Positions 48,161 to 60,788 of a DNA stretch of 64,000 nucleotides are shown here, one piece after another. The translations under genes were made by a program, and so were the position numbers. The notes below the pieces were generated by a model that was not told where the DNA came from, made no database searches, and worked only from the letters and a program-made list of their open reading frames with translations. Every line of letters starts with the position of its first letter. Position 1 is the stretch's first letter. This DNA is from Bathymodiolus brooksi. Lineage: Eukaryota > Mollusca > Bivalvia > Mytilida > Modiolidae. The stretch is from the NCBI GenBank assembly GCA_963680875.1, contig OY804578.1, forward strand, positions 100,531,689 to 100,595,688. Direction: 5' to 3'.

Positions 48161-48706
48161 TCAATCATTGCTGATTCGATACCTCAAAACATATCGAAAT
48201 GAAATTTTGATGATCTTTGTTTCTATCTTAACATTGTCTGTGGATCTTCTTTTCTGTGTATTCTTCTCGGCAGACTTCTTCTCTTTTGGCACCTTTGAAT
48301 GTGAATGTGAGTAGAGACCAATATTTTCCTGATCAACATCATATTTAAAACGAGGCGGGGGTTCAGAACGACGTCGCCTGACATTCTCTTTTGTCCTTTT
48401 ATAATTGTCGCGATATTGTCCGTCTGTCGTACTAAATGTAGTTACAATCCTGCCATCTGCAGTTCTCAACTTGCATTTCGAAACACTTTCCTTTTCTCTA
48501 GTTAGTTTACGTTCATACATTTCCCTTTTCTGTCCATCTTTTAATATTTCATATGCTGCTGCGATTTCTTTAAACTTTTCCTCGGCTCCTGCTTCTTTGT
48601 TTTTGTCTGGATGATACCTTTTAGCTAGAGTTCTGTATGCCTTTTTGATATCATCATCTGAAGCTCCTGCTATAAGGCCAAGCACAGTAAAGTGATTTCT
48701 TGTCAT
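48161..48706 (-). CDS. Second J-domain exon, truncated paralog
   Basis: 181 codons if read to its TGA at 48161. The J domain is intact (HPD at 32-34, [20 protein letters not shown]) and closely matches exon 1 of the gene at 37 kb; [13 protein letters not shown] also aligns. I start at 48706 because a CTTTGCAG acceptor lies just upstream, the same intron position as in the other gene; the earlier in-frame ATG at 48736 is in that intron. Similarity ends near residue 160, and the Phe-rich end is missing. Either a donor such as GAG|GTATCG leads to unseen exons, or this is a broken copy. I see no zinc-finger exons between it and 37.4 kb. It could also be an alternative 5' exon of the other gene. 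Confidence 0.75.
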   Translation of the reverse strand: MTRNHFTVLGLIAGASDDDIKKAYRTLAKRYHPDKNKEAGAEEKFKEIAAAYEILKDGQKREMYERKLTREKESVSKCKLRTADGRIVTTFSTTDGQYRDNYKRTKENVRRRRSEPPPRFKYDVDQENIGLYSHSHSKVPKEKKSAEKNTQKRRSTDNVKIETKIIKISFRYVLRYRISND

Positions 48707-48852
48707 TTCTCTGCAAAGAACAAACATTTTTGCCATTCACTGTTGTATTTATCTCTTTTTACAATTAATTATATGTGACTTTCAACATAACACAAAATAG
48801 TATTAGAAATGGAGATTTATGAAAAAATATATATAACGTATACATTTTGTAT

Positions 48853-49729
48853 GGGTCTAGGACAAACCCCCCCCCCCCCCCCCCCCGACAAAATCCCCCT
48901 GACAAAAAGCCCCCCAATAATGATGAAAAGTAAAAGTTAATGTTTTTTTGTTATACATTTTTTTATATTGATAGTGATATTAGATATATTAAAGTATAAA
49001 GGAAAAAAAAATAAAAATTAATTTAAAAAAATTTAATACTTTTAGAAAAACATTTCTTCACATTTTGTTTATTATTATTAACATTTATATTTATAAAGTG
49101 TAAATTACAAAAGAAAAACTGATAATTTGTTTATAAATTAAAGTTAATTTTTTAATTATTCATAATTAAAGTCAATACATTTCATTTTTTTCTGTGTCAT
49201 TGTTCAACTGTTTGGATTTGTAAAATTTTCTTTGTGTTTTCTAACATGATTCAAGATTTTTTGTACCTCTGTATTTTAATTCCTTGTGTCTGTATACTGT
49301 AAAAATATTTATGTCTTTGTGTCTTTGCACAACTGCCTATGCAACCATTGCCTATCATCACTGATGTAAGCATGAACCTCGATCAGGGAGATGTGTACAA
49401 CATTATGTGATAAAGAAATTAAAAAAATAACTTTAATTTTTTAACAAATTATCAGTTTTTCTTTTGTAATTTACACTTAATAAATATAAATGTTAATAAT
49501 AATAAACAAAATATGAAGAACAATTTTTCTATAAGTATTAATTTTTTTTAAATTAATTTTTAAATTTTTTTCCTTTATATACTTTAATATATCTAATATC
49601 ACTATCAATATAAAAAAATGTATAACAAAAAAATATTAACTTTTACTTTTCATCATTATTGGGGGGCTTTTTGTCAGGGGGCTTTTGTCCTAGGGGGGCT
49701 TTTGTCCGGGGGGCTTTTGTCCTGTTCCC
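48853..49729. mobile_element. Fold-back DNA element, 877 bp, 9-bp target duplication
   Basis: Inverted arms at about 48853-49158 and 49417-49729 pair almost throughout, from GGG..AGGAC at the outer edge through GACAAAAAGCCCCCCAATAA and GTAAAAGTTAAT to AAAGTTA..TTTTTTAATT. The element is flanked on both sides by ATTTTGTAT (48844-48852 and 49730-49738). The outer part has short repeats of GGGGGCTTTTGTC type, and the left end has a poly-C run. The spacer carries a SINE-1 fragment and no gene. Size, long arms and a 9-bp duplication fit a Mutator- or foldback-type non-autonomous element. Confidence 0.9.
49327..49414 (+). mobile_element. SINE-1 fragment in the fold-back spacer
   Basis: TGCCTATGCAACCATTGCCT, ATGAACCTCGATCAGGGAG and ACAACATTATGTGATAAAG. 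Confidence 0.65.
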
Positions 49730-49852
49730 ATTTTGTATATATATATATTATGCATGGCATGGTGAATAATGAGAATTGCAAGAGTAAATTAAAGTAAAAA
49801 TTATTAGTTCAAACAGAATGATTGTGTATCAAGACTTTGATTATTTTGTAGG

Positions 49853-49943
49853 GTAGTCAGAAGTAACGACAAAAATGAAGAAGCTAAAAGAGAGGTGGAT
49901 GTAGTGTCACCGTCCACTGATGTTCCTGAGCTATCCTGTAAGG
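49853..49943 (+). CDS. Candidate isolated exon, unknown protein
   Basis: 91 nt between an acceptor (TTATTTTGTAG) and a donor (GTATAG). One frame is open for 30 codons and hydrophilic (VVRSNDKNEEAKREVDVVSP, then STDVPELSCK). It is richer in GC than its surroundings. I found no adjoining exon in matching phase, so it may belong to a gene with long introns, a UTR, or be chance. Confidence 0.3.
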
Positions 49944-51974
<2,031 letters not shown>

Positions 51975-52124
51975 AATATTAAATGTGAATACCGACATGT
52001 AATGTATAGTATAAACATGTTACACTATATCAGCATTAGTTAATTTCTATGGGAGATAATGACAAGAGTTATCTTTCTTTTAACAGTTTAAAGGCAAGAG
52101 TTATCTCTCTTTTAACAGTTTACT

Positions 52125-52399
52125 ACAATGGAGAAGGTTTTTAGGAATGAACCAATCAAAAACAAGAATTGCCTGTGGCGGCCATGTTTGTTAACGGATC
52201 GGGATGAAATGAACAAAATTTATAGAGGACCTTCCATAGTCTGCATAGATGCTTCTTACCAAGTTTCGGTTCATTTGGCCGAGCGGTTTCGGAGGAGAAA
52301 ATTAAAATGTGAAAAGTTAACGGATGACAGACAACGAACGACGGACGCCAAGAAGTGATGGCAAAAGCTCACATAGCCTTTGGCAAGGTGGGCTAAAAA
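52125..52399 (+). mobile_element. Family B element, 5'-truncated
   Basis: One module (ACCAATCAAAAACAAGAATT, GGCGGCCATGTTTGTTAAC) and the end AAAGCTCACATAGCC, TTTGGCAAGGTGGGCTAAAAA. Confidence 0.75.
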
Positions 52400-53716
52400 G
52401 GAAAAAGAGATGACTCTGAATAATAAAGAAATTTTATTAAAAAATAAACGAGCGCCTTGTGCATTAATCCATTATACCTCTGTTTACAAAAATCTTACAC
52501 AATCACACACATGATCAATGACTAAAAAACATTCTCATTGTTCACATAATATATATAATGTCCTGTGAAATTGTGTCCACCCGGACATTATTTCACATAA
52601 ACCGAATATTATTTCATATAAAATACTATTCACAGGACAATTTATCACTACTGACTTTATTCCGTAATGGAATATTGTCCGTGGGCAGAATTACATACAA
52701 AAATTATGTGATAATATCCAAAGGATGTTATTTGTGGAGTGGGGCATTATTTTAGATTGTGCTATCTGGTTCCAATATCAATTCTTAAAATACTTGTAAA
52801 CTGAAAAGAGCAAACTGCTCATTGTGGAACCAGTTTCGTAAATCGTTACATAAACAGCTGATTTATGTAACATGTTTCTGAAGAGTCTGTAAGCTGTGAC
52901 ATTCAGTAAAAGTTTATATATAGCTTAAAAATTGGAGGTAAGAACCACAGGAACACGAAGTTAAAATCTGAATTTCTTATTAAACTCGGCATGCAGGCAG
53001 GCGGGACCTCGAAAAGCCGAAATACACTGTCATTACTATTACTGTTAGCCGAAATACACTTGTAAAAGCCGAAATACACCTCAAAATTGTTCAAATGAAC
53101 TTGCAATGGATAGAAAATTATGAAATTAATCTGAAAAAGTAAAATAGTAGTTTAAAAAAAAAAAAATTGATTTGTGATGGTTTTTTCAAGTGTTCATCCA
53201 AAACGTTCTAAAAACCTGAACACCCGGTCCCGATAACGTAATTAAACAGTCGATGATAAATAATAATCGTATAAAATCTAATGGGATTAAGGTTTGTCTA
53301 GGTCTAACTTACAACTGAACATGATTTATAATTAATTAAATACTAAATTAAAAAAGGGGGGAGTGGTGGTAATCTCGAAGAAATTTTAGGAGTGGGGATC
53401 CTCATCACTTTAACGGCATATAGTCCTACAATAATGAACAACAAATTACTGTACATGACTCCGTACAGGTATCGGGTCCGTTTGCCCTTAAGGTGCTGAT
53501 AATTAAAAATGTATTTTAATGAGCATAATGCTTATTTTGATTTAAATTAAAGAAGTATTGATATAGAAAAGTATTAATTAATTTTTTTTATCAGTTTTTT
53601 GATATTCTTTTAAAGCAATTATTAAAGGTTTAACTTATTAGATATATTGTTTTAAATGCTGGATTCCGATTGAAATTAATGATTGTTGATTTCGTCATTA
53701 CAATTAATTGATGCAC

Positions 53717-53838
53717 AGTCACTTGAAGTTTCAAAAATAAGGGGGGGAAATGAGAAAAAACCTCTGGTTATCTATTTATTATAGATAACCAAAATATTCT
53801 CTCATTTTTTTCCCTTATTTTTGTAACTTCAGGTGACT
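53717..53838. repeat. Imperfect palindrome, 122 bp
   Basis: AGTCACTTGAAGTTTCAAAA to GGTTATCTAT on the left pairs with ATAGATAACC to TTGTAACTTCAGGTGACT on the right, around TTATT. It looks like a minimal MITE. Confidence 0.75.
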
Positions 53839-54024
53839 GATTGATGTAAGCTTGGTTTGAGTAAACAATTATTTACTTCACAGCTTGTGTCCTTTGATCT
53901 CGTGCATGTTTTGACAAACTTGACTTATTATCGAAATATACACTTTTTAGCATGCACCATATTTAAAATTTCTCATTTTATCATCAATAAACCATTAGAT
54001 ATCTTTTATACTTCATTTATTTAT

Positions 54025-54052
54025 ATATAAATATATATATATATATATATAA
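54025..54052. repeat. (AT)n microsatellite
   Basis: Alternating AT run of about 28 bases with one AA interruption. Confidence 0.85.
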
Positions 54053-54690
54053 ATACTTTTTAATTATCAGGGCAAACTGACCAACTATTAGGGAGAACAG
54101 ACCCTGTGGGAGAAAGTGTATTAGGGCGAACAGACCCAGAACCCTCTGTACGTCTCCAATCGTTTACTTTTGATTTTTTTTTGTGGGAAACGGTCTGCGT
54201 TCCCACATTTTTTTAATTGGTCAAATGAGGAGGTCTCATTTGGATTGATTTATTAATTATTACTTGACGTCCAGATAACTATTCTTAGGAAAGAGTGAGG
54301 GATGAGCCAACTGGGACAACAGCGTTTGGGTGGATACCAAAAATGTAGTCTTTTCTAATGGCTGCAATGCACCTACTCTTTTTCGATGTCTGTTTTATAA
54401 CCTGAGACCCCCCCCCCCCCAAATTGAGAGGTCTTCACCCCCTTGGGACTAGCTCATGATCAGCATTTCTATAGGCTCGAGCCCTGGCAACCTAGTACCT
54501 ACTCATTTTGAAGGGAGTTCGATACCTGCGCTGCGTCATATCTAAATACATGTATAGGTACTGGTAATCTCTTTAATGATATGTAGAATTTCTAGTCAAG
54601 AGGAATTCTGCAGTATTTATTACATATCTGGAATTATATGACTTATTCTAAATAATAAACTAGGAAGAACTGTTTTAGATACCTAAAACT

Positions 54691-55282
54691 TATGTCTCCC
54701 CTTAATGCGGCCATCTGTACAACAACCTATCTCGAAAGACAAAAATGTTATGGCCCGGACAAGAAAATACTATTTAAAAAACCATTATTTGACCTTGAGG
54801 TCAAAGATCAAGGTCCAACGAAGGTCATTGTAGTATGCGACACACTGCCTTATGGTCATGCACCCACAAACCAAATATCATTGACCTATCTCGAAAGAAA
54901 CAATTATTTGGCCTTGATGTCAAAGGTCAAGGTCCCACGAAGGTCATTACAGTACGCGACACATCGCCTTATGGTCATGCACCCACATACCAAATATCAT
55001 TGACCTATCTCGAAAGACAAAAATGTTATGGACCGAACAAGAAAATACTATTTAAAAAACAATTGTTTGACCTTGAGGTTAAACGTCAAGGTCCCACAAA
55101 GGTCATGATGGTACGCGACACACCGCCATATGGTCATGCACCCACATACCAAATATAATTGACCTATCTGGAAAGACAAAAAAGTTATGGTTCGGACAAG
55201 CTTCGCTGAGAAGAAGCGGAAGCGGAAGAAGAAAATATCAGACTAAAACAATATGTCTCCCTTCGTTCGAAGGGGAGACATA
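54691..55282. mobile_element. Element with inverted ends and internal tandem units
   Basis: Ends TATGTCTCCCCTT and AAGGGGAGACATA. Inside, three units carry ACCTATCTCGAAAGA, GACAAGAAAATACTATTT, TTGACCTTGAGGT and TATGGTCATGCACCCACA; the middle unit lacks about 40 bases. The right end adds a GAAGAAGCGGAAGCGGAAG purine stretch and a TATGTCTCCCTTCG hairpin. The 100-codon frames here are the repeat. Confidence 0.75.
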
Positions 55283-55359
55283 ATAAATAATGTAAAAATA
55301 ATGGATTCTTTGTATAATAATCTTGAAAGTCTCTTAAGGCAATAGTGTGCAAACCACAT

Positions 55360-55706
55360 TAGTGGTGTAATGGTTAGCGTGCTCGCCTCAAGTGCGGTAG
55401 ATTCTGGGTTCGAGCCCCTATCGGGTCAAACCAAAGACTATAAAAATGGTATTTGTTGCTTCTCCGCTAAGCAAAGAATGCAGCATTAAGGAGAAAAAGC
55501 AAAGACTGGTTGGCTCGGAGTCAGAATAATGTGTCGGAGTGGAGTGACATTTCTACCCGCATACTGTTGTTTCAGTGAGCTAGCACTATAAAAATTCAAC
55601 TCAGCGTGTTGGTCTAGTACAAAGCTGACCTCATCATCATCTCATTGAAAATAAACTTGTTCTCGCCATGATATAGCTGAAAAATTGCTGAATTGGCGTT
55701 AAACAA
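55360..55706 (+). mobile_element. SINE-2, full length
   Basis: tRNA-like head with TAGTGGTGTAATGGTTAGCG (A box) and GGGTTCGAGCCCC (B box), body with AGCAAAGACTGGTTGGCTCG, AATAATGTGTCGGAGTGGAG and TGTTGGTCTAGTACAAAGCT, then the 3' domain CATGATATAGCTGAAAAATT, GCTGAATTGGCGTTAAACAA. The simple-repeat tail at 55711-56824 continues from it. Confidence 0.9.
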
Positions 55707-55710
55707 CAAT

Positions 55711-56824
55711 CCCTCCCTCCCTCCCTCACCCCCTCCTCCCTCCCTCACCCCCTCCCTCCCTCCCTCCCTCCCTCACTCCCTCACTCACTCACTCACTCAC
55801 TCACTCACTCACTCACTCACTCACTCACTCACTCACTCACTCACTCACTCACTCACTCACTCACTCACTCACTCACTCACTCACTCACTCACTCACTCAC
55901 TCACTCACTCACTCTTTCACTCACTCACTCACTCACTCACTCTTTCACTCACTCACTCTTTCACTCACTCACTCACTCACTCACTCACTCACTCACTCAC
56001 TCACTCACTCACTCACTCACTCACTCACTCACTCACTCACTCACTCACTCACTCACTCACTCACTCACTCACTCACTCACTCACTCACTCACTCACTCAC
56101 TCACTCACTCACTCACTCACTCACTCACTCACTCACTCACTCACTCACTCACTCACTCACTCACTCACTCACTCACTCACTCACTCACTCACTCACTCAC
56201 TCACTCACTCACTCACTCACTCACTCACTCACTCACTCACTCACTCACTCACTCACTCACTCACTCACTCACTCACTCACTCACTCACTCACTCACTCAC
56301 TCACTCACTCACTCACTCACTCACTCACTCACTCACTCACTCACTCACTCACTCACTCACTCACTCACTCACTCACTCACTCACTCACTCACTCACTCAC
56401 TCACTCACTCACTCACTCACTCACTCACTCACTCACTCACTCACTCACTCACTCACTCACTCACTCACTCACTCACTCACTCACTCACTCACTCACTCAC
56501 TCACTCACTCACTCACTCACTCACTCACTCACTCACTCACTCACTCACTCACTCACTCACTCACTCACTCACTCACTCACTCACTCACTCACTCACTCAC
56601 TCACTCACTCACTCACTCACTCACTCACTCACTCACTCACTCACTCACTCACTCACTCACTCACTCACTCACTCACTCTTTCACTCACTCACTCACTCAC
56701 TCACTCACTCACTCACTCACTCACTCACTCACTCACTCACTCACTCACTCACGCACGCACGCACGCACGCACGCACGCATGCACTCACGCACTCACTCAC
56801 TCACTCACTCACTCACTCACTCAC
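55711..56824. repeat. (CCCT)n then (TCAC)n expansion, ~1.1 kb
   Basis: A CCCT-type run to about 55776 gives way to about 260 TCAC units, interrupted by rare CTTT variants (near 55913, 55941, 55957, 56677) and a CACG patch at about 56750-56785. It follows the SINE-2 3' end directly. The 379-codon Ser-Leu-Thr-His frame is this repeat, not a protein. Confidence 0.97.
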
Positions 56825-57031
56825 ATTATTAAGCCATCATACAAATTTTGAGAGTCATTATGAATAAAATGAAGCATACTTTCTTTAATTTTATAAATTT
56901 TGTGGTGCTCTGATCTTTGTCTTCAAAATATGTTCAGAGATATGAGAAAGATGTCATTATATCTTATAATGTATATGACCAATGCAGTACAAAATATTAT
57001 AATAATTATATTATACAAATATTTTTTGCAG

Positions 57032-58506
57032 GTTTTGATGAAATGAACCAAAAAAAGAATGTTCTGATAGTTGGAGCAGGCGCTGCTGGTACTGCTACAG
57101 CCTATAGTTTATCAAAACACCCAGAGAAGTTTAAGGTGGAAGTATGGGAAAAAGGATCTGTACCGGGAGGCGTGGCATGCTCCAGTGTTGTTAACGGTGA
57201 TGTGTTTGTAAACTATGGTGTACAAGGTGGAACTCCATCGTACAGAAACACCTTGTTATTGATGAAGGAATATAATTTTGAAGCAAGTCCAGTTCACATG
57301 ATGATTTCTTTTGGTAAAGGAAAAACTCATTGGACGAACTATGCTAAATCACCACTAACTCAAAAATTAAGAGAGGAAATAGCTCGTTTTGAAAAGGTCT
57401 TGAAGAAGATAAATAGATTTGAAGCCATTTATATATTTGTACCCATGCATCTTGTACTGAAATGGTATGGATTTTCTGAAGACTTTGCCAATGAGATGGT
57501 ATTCCCATTGACAGCTCTGTTTTTTGGAACAGGAAATCGTACACCTTATGTTTCAGCAGCGATTATGGCTAGAGTATTTTTAGATGAAGATTTACGTCTC
57601 TTTGATTATGACTCAGAATTATTACTTAGTCAATCTCCAGATATGTTTGCATTTCCAAACCTTGAGAACATGTACAACACCATTTTGGACAAAATCAAGG
57701 TAAAATTCTGTCCAAATAGGCCAATCGCTTCAGTCAAACGTTACAGTGACCATGTTATTGTCATGGATCAAGATGGAAAAACGGCAACATTTGATGAAAT
57801 TCTGTTTGCTTGTGATGCAGAAACTGCACTTAAGGTTATTGAAAATCCTACATTTTTGGAAAAAAAAGCTCTGGGCAATGTTACATACTATAATGATTTG
57901 ATTCTAACACACGAAGATGATGATTACATGAACGAACATTATGAAGTGAACAAAGATAAAGATCAGTATTTTGTTCGTACAGACCCCACGGACCCTACTA
58001 AGATAGAAATGTCCTTCAATTTATCAAACTATCAACCACAGTTGAAAAACTCCAAAAGAAACATATACCAGACTATTTACTTGGATGACAATCAGAAAGA
58101 GAGATATTGGACCATTGACAAGGTCAACAGAGACAAAGTTCTATTAGAAACTTGGTGGAGACAGTTCTCACACTCATGGACTCATTTTGCATTCACTGTA
58201 CCTATTATGAGATATCTTCAGGGGAAGCAACACACATGGTTTTGTGGGGCTTACACACTCATCAATACTCATGAAATTGCTATGATCTCAGGACTAGCAG
58301 CAGCTCATCGCCTTGGTGCTCCATATCCATTCCACCATGATAAGCTAGCAGCAAAACAATTTGACCAGTATCTGTTGACAATTCATGGACAACCTAGAGC
58401 TTTTGGATTTAACAAAATGACTTTATTTAGTTGTGTTCTAGGTCCTTTAATGGCTATTTTTGGCTTGTTTTCTCTGATATTGAGATGTTGTATAAGAAGA
58501 ACTTAG
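57032..58506 (+). CDS. FAD-dependent amine-oxidase-like protein
   Basis: Coding starts at the ATG at 57043, giving 487 residues. A TTTTTTGCAG acceptor at 57031 lies 11 bases upstream, so earlier in-frame codons are intron and a 5' exon is expected. Residues 6-24 (NVLIVGAGAAGTATAYSLS) form the Rossmann FAD-binding loop and Glu36 in VEVWEKG would hold the ribose. Near the C-terminus, HTWFCGAYTLINTHEIAMIS (397-416) and GLAAAHRLGAPYPF match the second FAD-contact motif of the flavin amine oxidase / protoporphyrinogen oxidase / phytoene desaturase fold. Residues about 459-482 (MTLFSCVLGPLMAIFGLFSL) form a membrane helix followed by a basic tail, so it is probably tail-anchored. The substrate is unknown. 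The coding part has no intron, which is unusual next to the multi-exon gene in this window. Confidence 0.88.
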
Positions 58507-58610
58507 CCAGTACATGTACATGTAGATGATATACAATGTACTTGTAGCAGTACAAAATTGACCTCTGAAAATATTGGTGGGTAAACATTAAATAACTGAA
58601 GCATGCAGTA

Positions 58611-58859
58611 CAGTCAAACCTGTTCATGTGGTCACCTGTATTTAAAGGTCACCTGTTCTTGTCATGTCATAAAATTTCATATTCAATTCAGTTCAAATCA
58701 AAGTTTTATTTGGAGTTGATACAGCGGTATACATACATCACAAACTCTAGTGAGCTTTTAAAATCAATGTGAATTGAACATCTTTTTTAAGAGGTCACCT
58801 ATCTTGTAAGGCCGCCTTTTCTTTATCACAAAGGTGACCCCTTAAGACAGGTTTGACTG
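58611..58859. mobile_element. MITE, pogo-like, 249 bp, with an insert
   Basis: Inverted ends CAGTCAAACCTGT and ACAGGTTTGACTG with TA flanks, like the copy at 30653. It is longer because of a central segment (AATTCAGTTCAAATCAAAGT, TATTTGGAGTTGATACAGCG) not found in that copy. Confidence 0.85.
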
Positions 58860-59035
58860 TATGTGATAAAACAAAAAGACATTACAGGTACTTTAAGTTG
58901 TATATTGCTTGTTCCACAGAAAAGTATGTACTGGTACCAGATATGAAATGGCTGTGAACATACAATGTATACTGCTACTTGACTACCTCTGAATTTGATG
59001 TATCCTGTAATTATTATGTATTTTAGTTGTTACAC

Positions 59036-59498
59036 GGTTTTGACTGTATATATGTTGTGCTGTATACATGGTTTTGACTGTATAAATGTTGTGCTGTATA
59101 CATGGTTTTGACTGTATAAATGTTGTGCTGTATACATGGTTTTGACTATAAATATTGTGCTGTATACATGGTTTTGACTATATAAATGTTGTGCTGTATA
59201 CATGGTTTTGACTATAAATGTTGTGCTGTATACATGGTTTTGACTGTATAAATGTTGTGCTGTATACATGGTTTTGACTAAACATGTTGTGCTGTATGCA
59301 TGGTTTTGACTGTAAAAAAATGTTGTGCTGTATACATGGTTTTGACTGTAAAAATGTTGTGCTGTATACATGGTTTTGACTGTAAAAATGTTGTGCTGTA
59401 TACATGGTTTTGACTGTAAAAATGTTGTGCTGTATACATGGTTTTGACTAAAAATGTTGTGTTGTATACATGGTTTTGACAATAAATTTTGTGCTGTT
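59036..59498. repeat. Minisatellite, ~31-34 bp unit, about 14 copies
   Basis: Units of ATGTTGTGCTGTATACATGG and TTTTGACTGTATAA, varying at the TGTATAA part. The minus-strand 150-codon frame is this repeat read across. Confidence 0.95.
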
Positions 59499-60211
59499 TA
59501 CACCTATTGATTGTTTAAAGCTCTCATGTGATACCACATTGTATTTTATTAGTGAAATCATACAGCTATATTGTTTGAGATTCAAAATCCACAAAAGCAC
59601 TGATGCCTTAAGTTTGATGATATCAAAAACAGGGATGTAGACTATTGGCAATGAATGACTGTCCAACTTATCACTTATGCATATACACACTACACAGACA
59701 TGTGCAAGTCGACTTGGATATGATAATTGATGCAGACTTTTCAGAAACTTATACAAGTGAAAAACAATGAATAATTCATGATGAATAAAAGTTCAGAGAG
59801 TAACCTCTATCATACATGTATTTTGTTATCCTTTTCGGCATTAAAGTTTCGAATGGTATAAAGTAACGTGACCCTCCGTCCGTCCTCGAGAGGTCTGTCT
59901 GGGTAGTCAAAGACGTTAAAGTTCTAGTTAGTCCGTAGTGGTATTGTCAAAAAGGGACAAAATAATCTGAATTTCATGTTGTTAAAAGCACTTCCAAAAT
60001 GACAAAAAAACGTTGTATAACCTTTCTGTTGTATAACCCATGAGCTTCCGGGAGGCTTCGCCCCATGGAGCCCCTTGAACGGTCCCAGACCCTCTCAGAA
60101 ACAGCTTGTGTCTATACTTCTCCATTATTCTGGCTATGTCCCTGAATGGGGTATCAGAATGAATAAATAGAAGGATTGACAGTACCACAGGGTTTGACAC
60201 TAAATGTTAAG

Positions 60212-60400
60212 CTCACCTGACCAAAATGGTCATGTGAGTTATTGTCGTCACTTGGTGTTGGTTGTCGTCGGTAAACTTTTACATTTTAATCATTTTCTCT
60301 AAAACTACTGGGCCAATTGGAACCAAACATGATAGGAATGTTCATTGGATGGTCCTCTAAAAAGTTTATTTTTTGTTGTTGATCAGAATTACACAAAAGA
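60212..60400 (-). mobile_element. Family B fragment, reverse
   Basis: Starts with the terminal hairpin GCTCACCTGACC-AAAAT-GGTCATGTGAG, then TCACTTGGTGTTGGTTGTCG and GGGCCAATTGGAACCAAACA. Confidence 0.75.
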
Positions 60401-60687
60401 AACAAGAGGCCCAAAGGTGTCAAAATGGATCTGATCGAAATGACAATTCTGTACTGTTATGTAAAGATATATAGGACTCAATATGTTATATAATTTCAAA
60501 AATCCTTTCTTTTTTCTCATTGTTTGTTATACAATGTAATTATTATAACTTACATTATATTCTTGCTGGTACATGGAATATATATTTTAATTGTATGTAA
60601 ATATGTTGAGAGGACCTTAGTAAGCTGGCATAACTTGTGTCTGATCCAAATGTTATATACAAATATAGTTAACAATAAAATAAGTTT

Positions 60688-60780
60688 AATCTAATCTCAT
60701 CGAAATGTAACTTATTCTGGTCATGACATAGCAGACAATATAAAGAATCATGTGGTGTTAAACAGCAATCACTCAGTCAC
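60688..60780 (+). mobile_element. SINE-2 fragment (3' domain)
   Basis: TCTCATCGAAATGTAACTTA, TTCTGGTCATGACATAGCAG and GTGGTGTTAAACAGCAATCA, with a short CACTCAGTCACCC tail: the unexpanded form of the tail seen at 55711. Confidence 0.75.
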
Positions 60781-60788
60781 CCCTATCC

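Noticed and set aside
48707..48736. Upstream ATG for the second J-domain protein
   Set aside because: It lies within the intron side of a clear CTTTGCAG acceptor; the next ATG matches the start of the paralog.
55363..55432. Possible functional tRNA gene
   Set aside because: A and B boxes are present, but the sequence cannot form a good acceptor stem and is the head of SINE-2, as other copies show.
55693..56832. 379-codon frame of repeating Ser-Leu-Thr-His
   Set aside because: It is a (TCAC)n microsatellite; any tetranucleotide run without stops gives such a frame, and it sits on a SINE tail.
56917..57042. N-terminal 42 residues of the long flavoenzyme frame
   Set aside because: A TTTTTTGCAG acceptor at 57031 and the AT-rich, non-conserved reading before it show this is intron.
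59030..59482. 150-codon minus-strand frame with KTMYTAQH repeats
   Set aside because: Minisatellite read across; no start context, no non-repetitive part.
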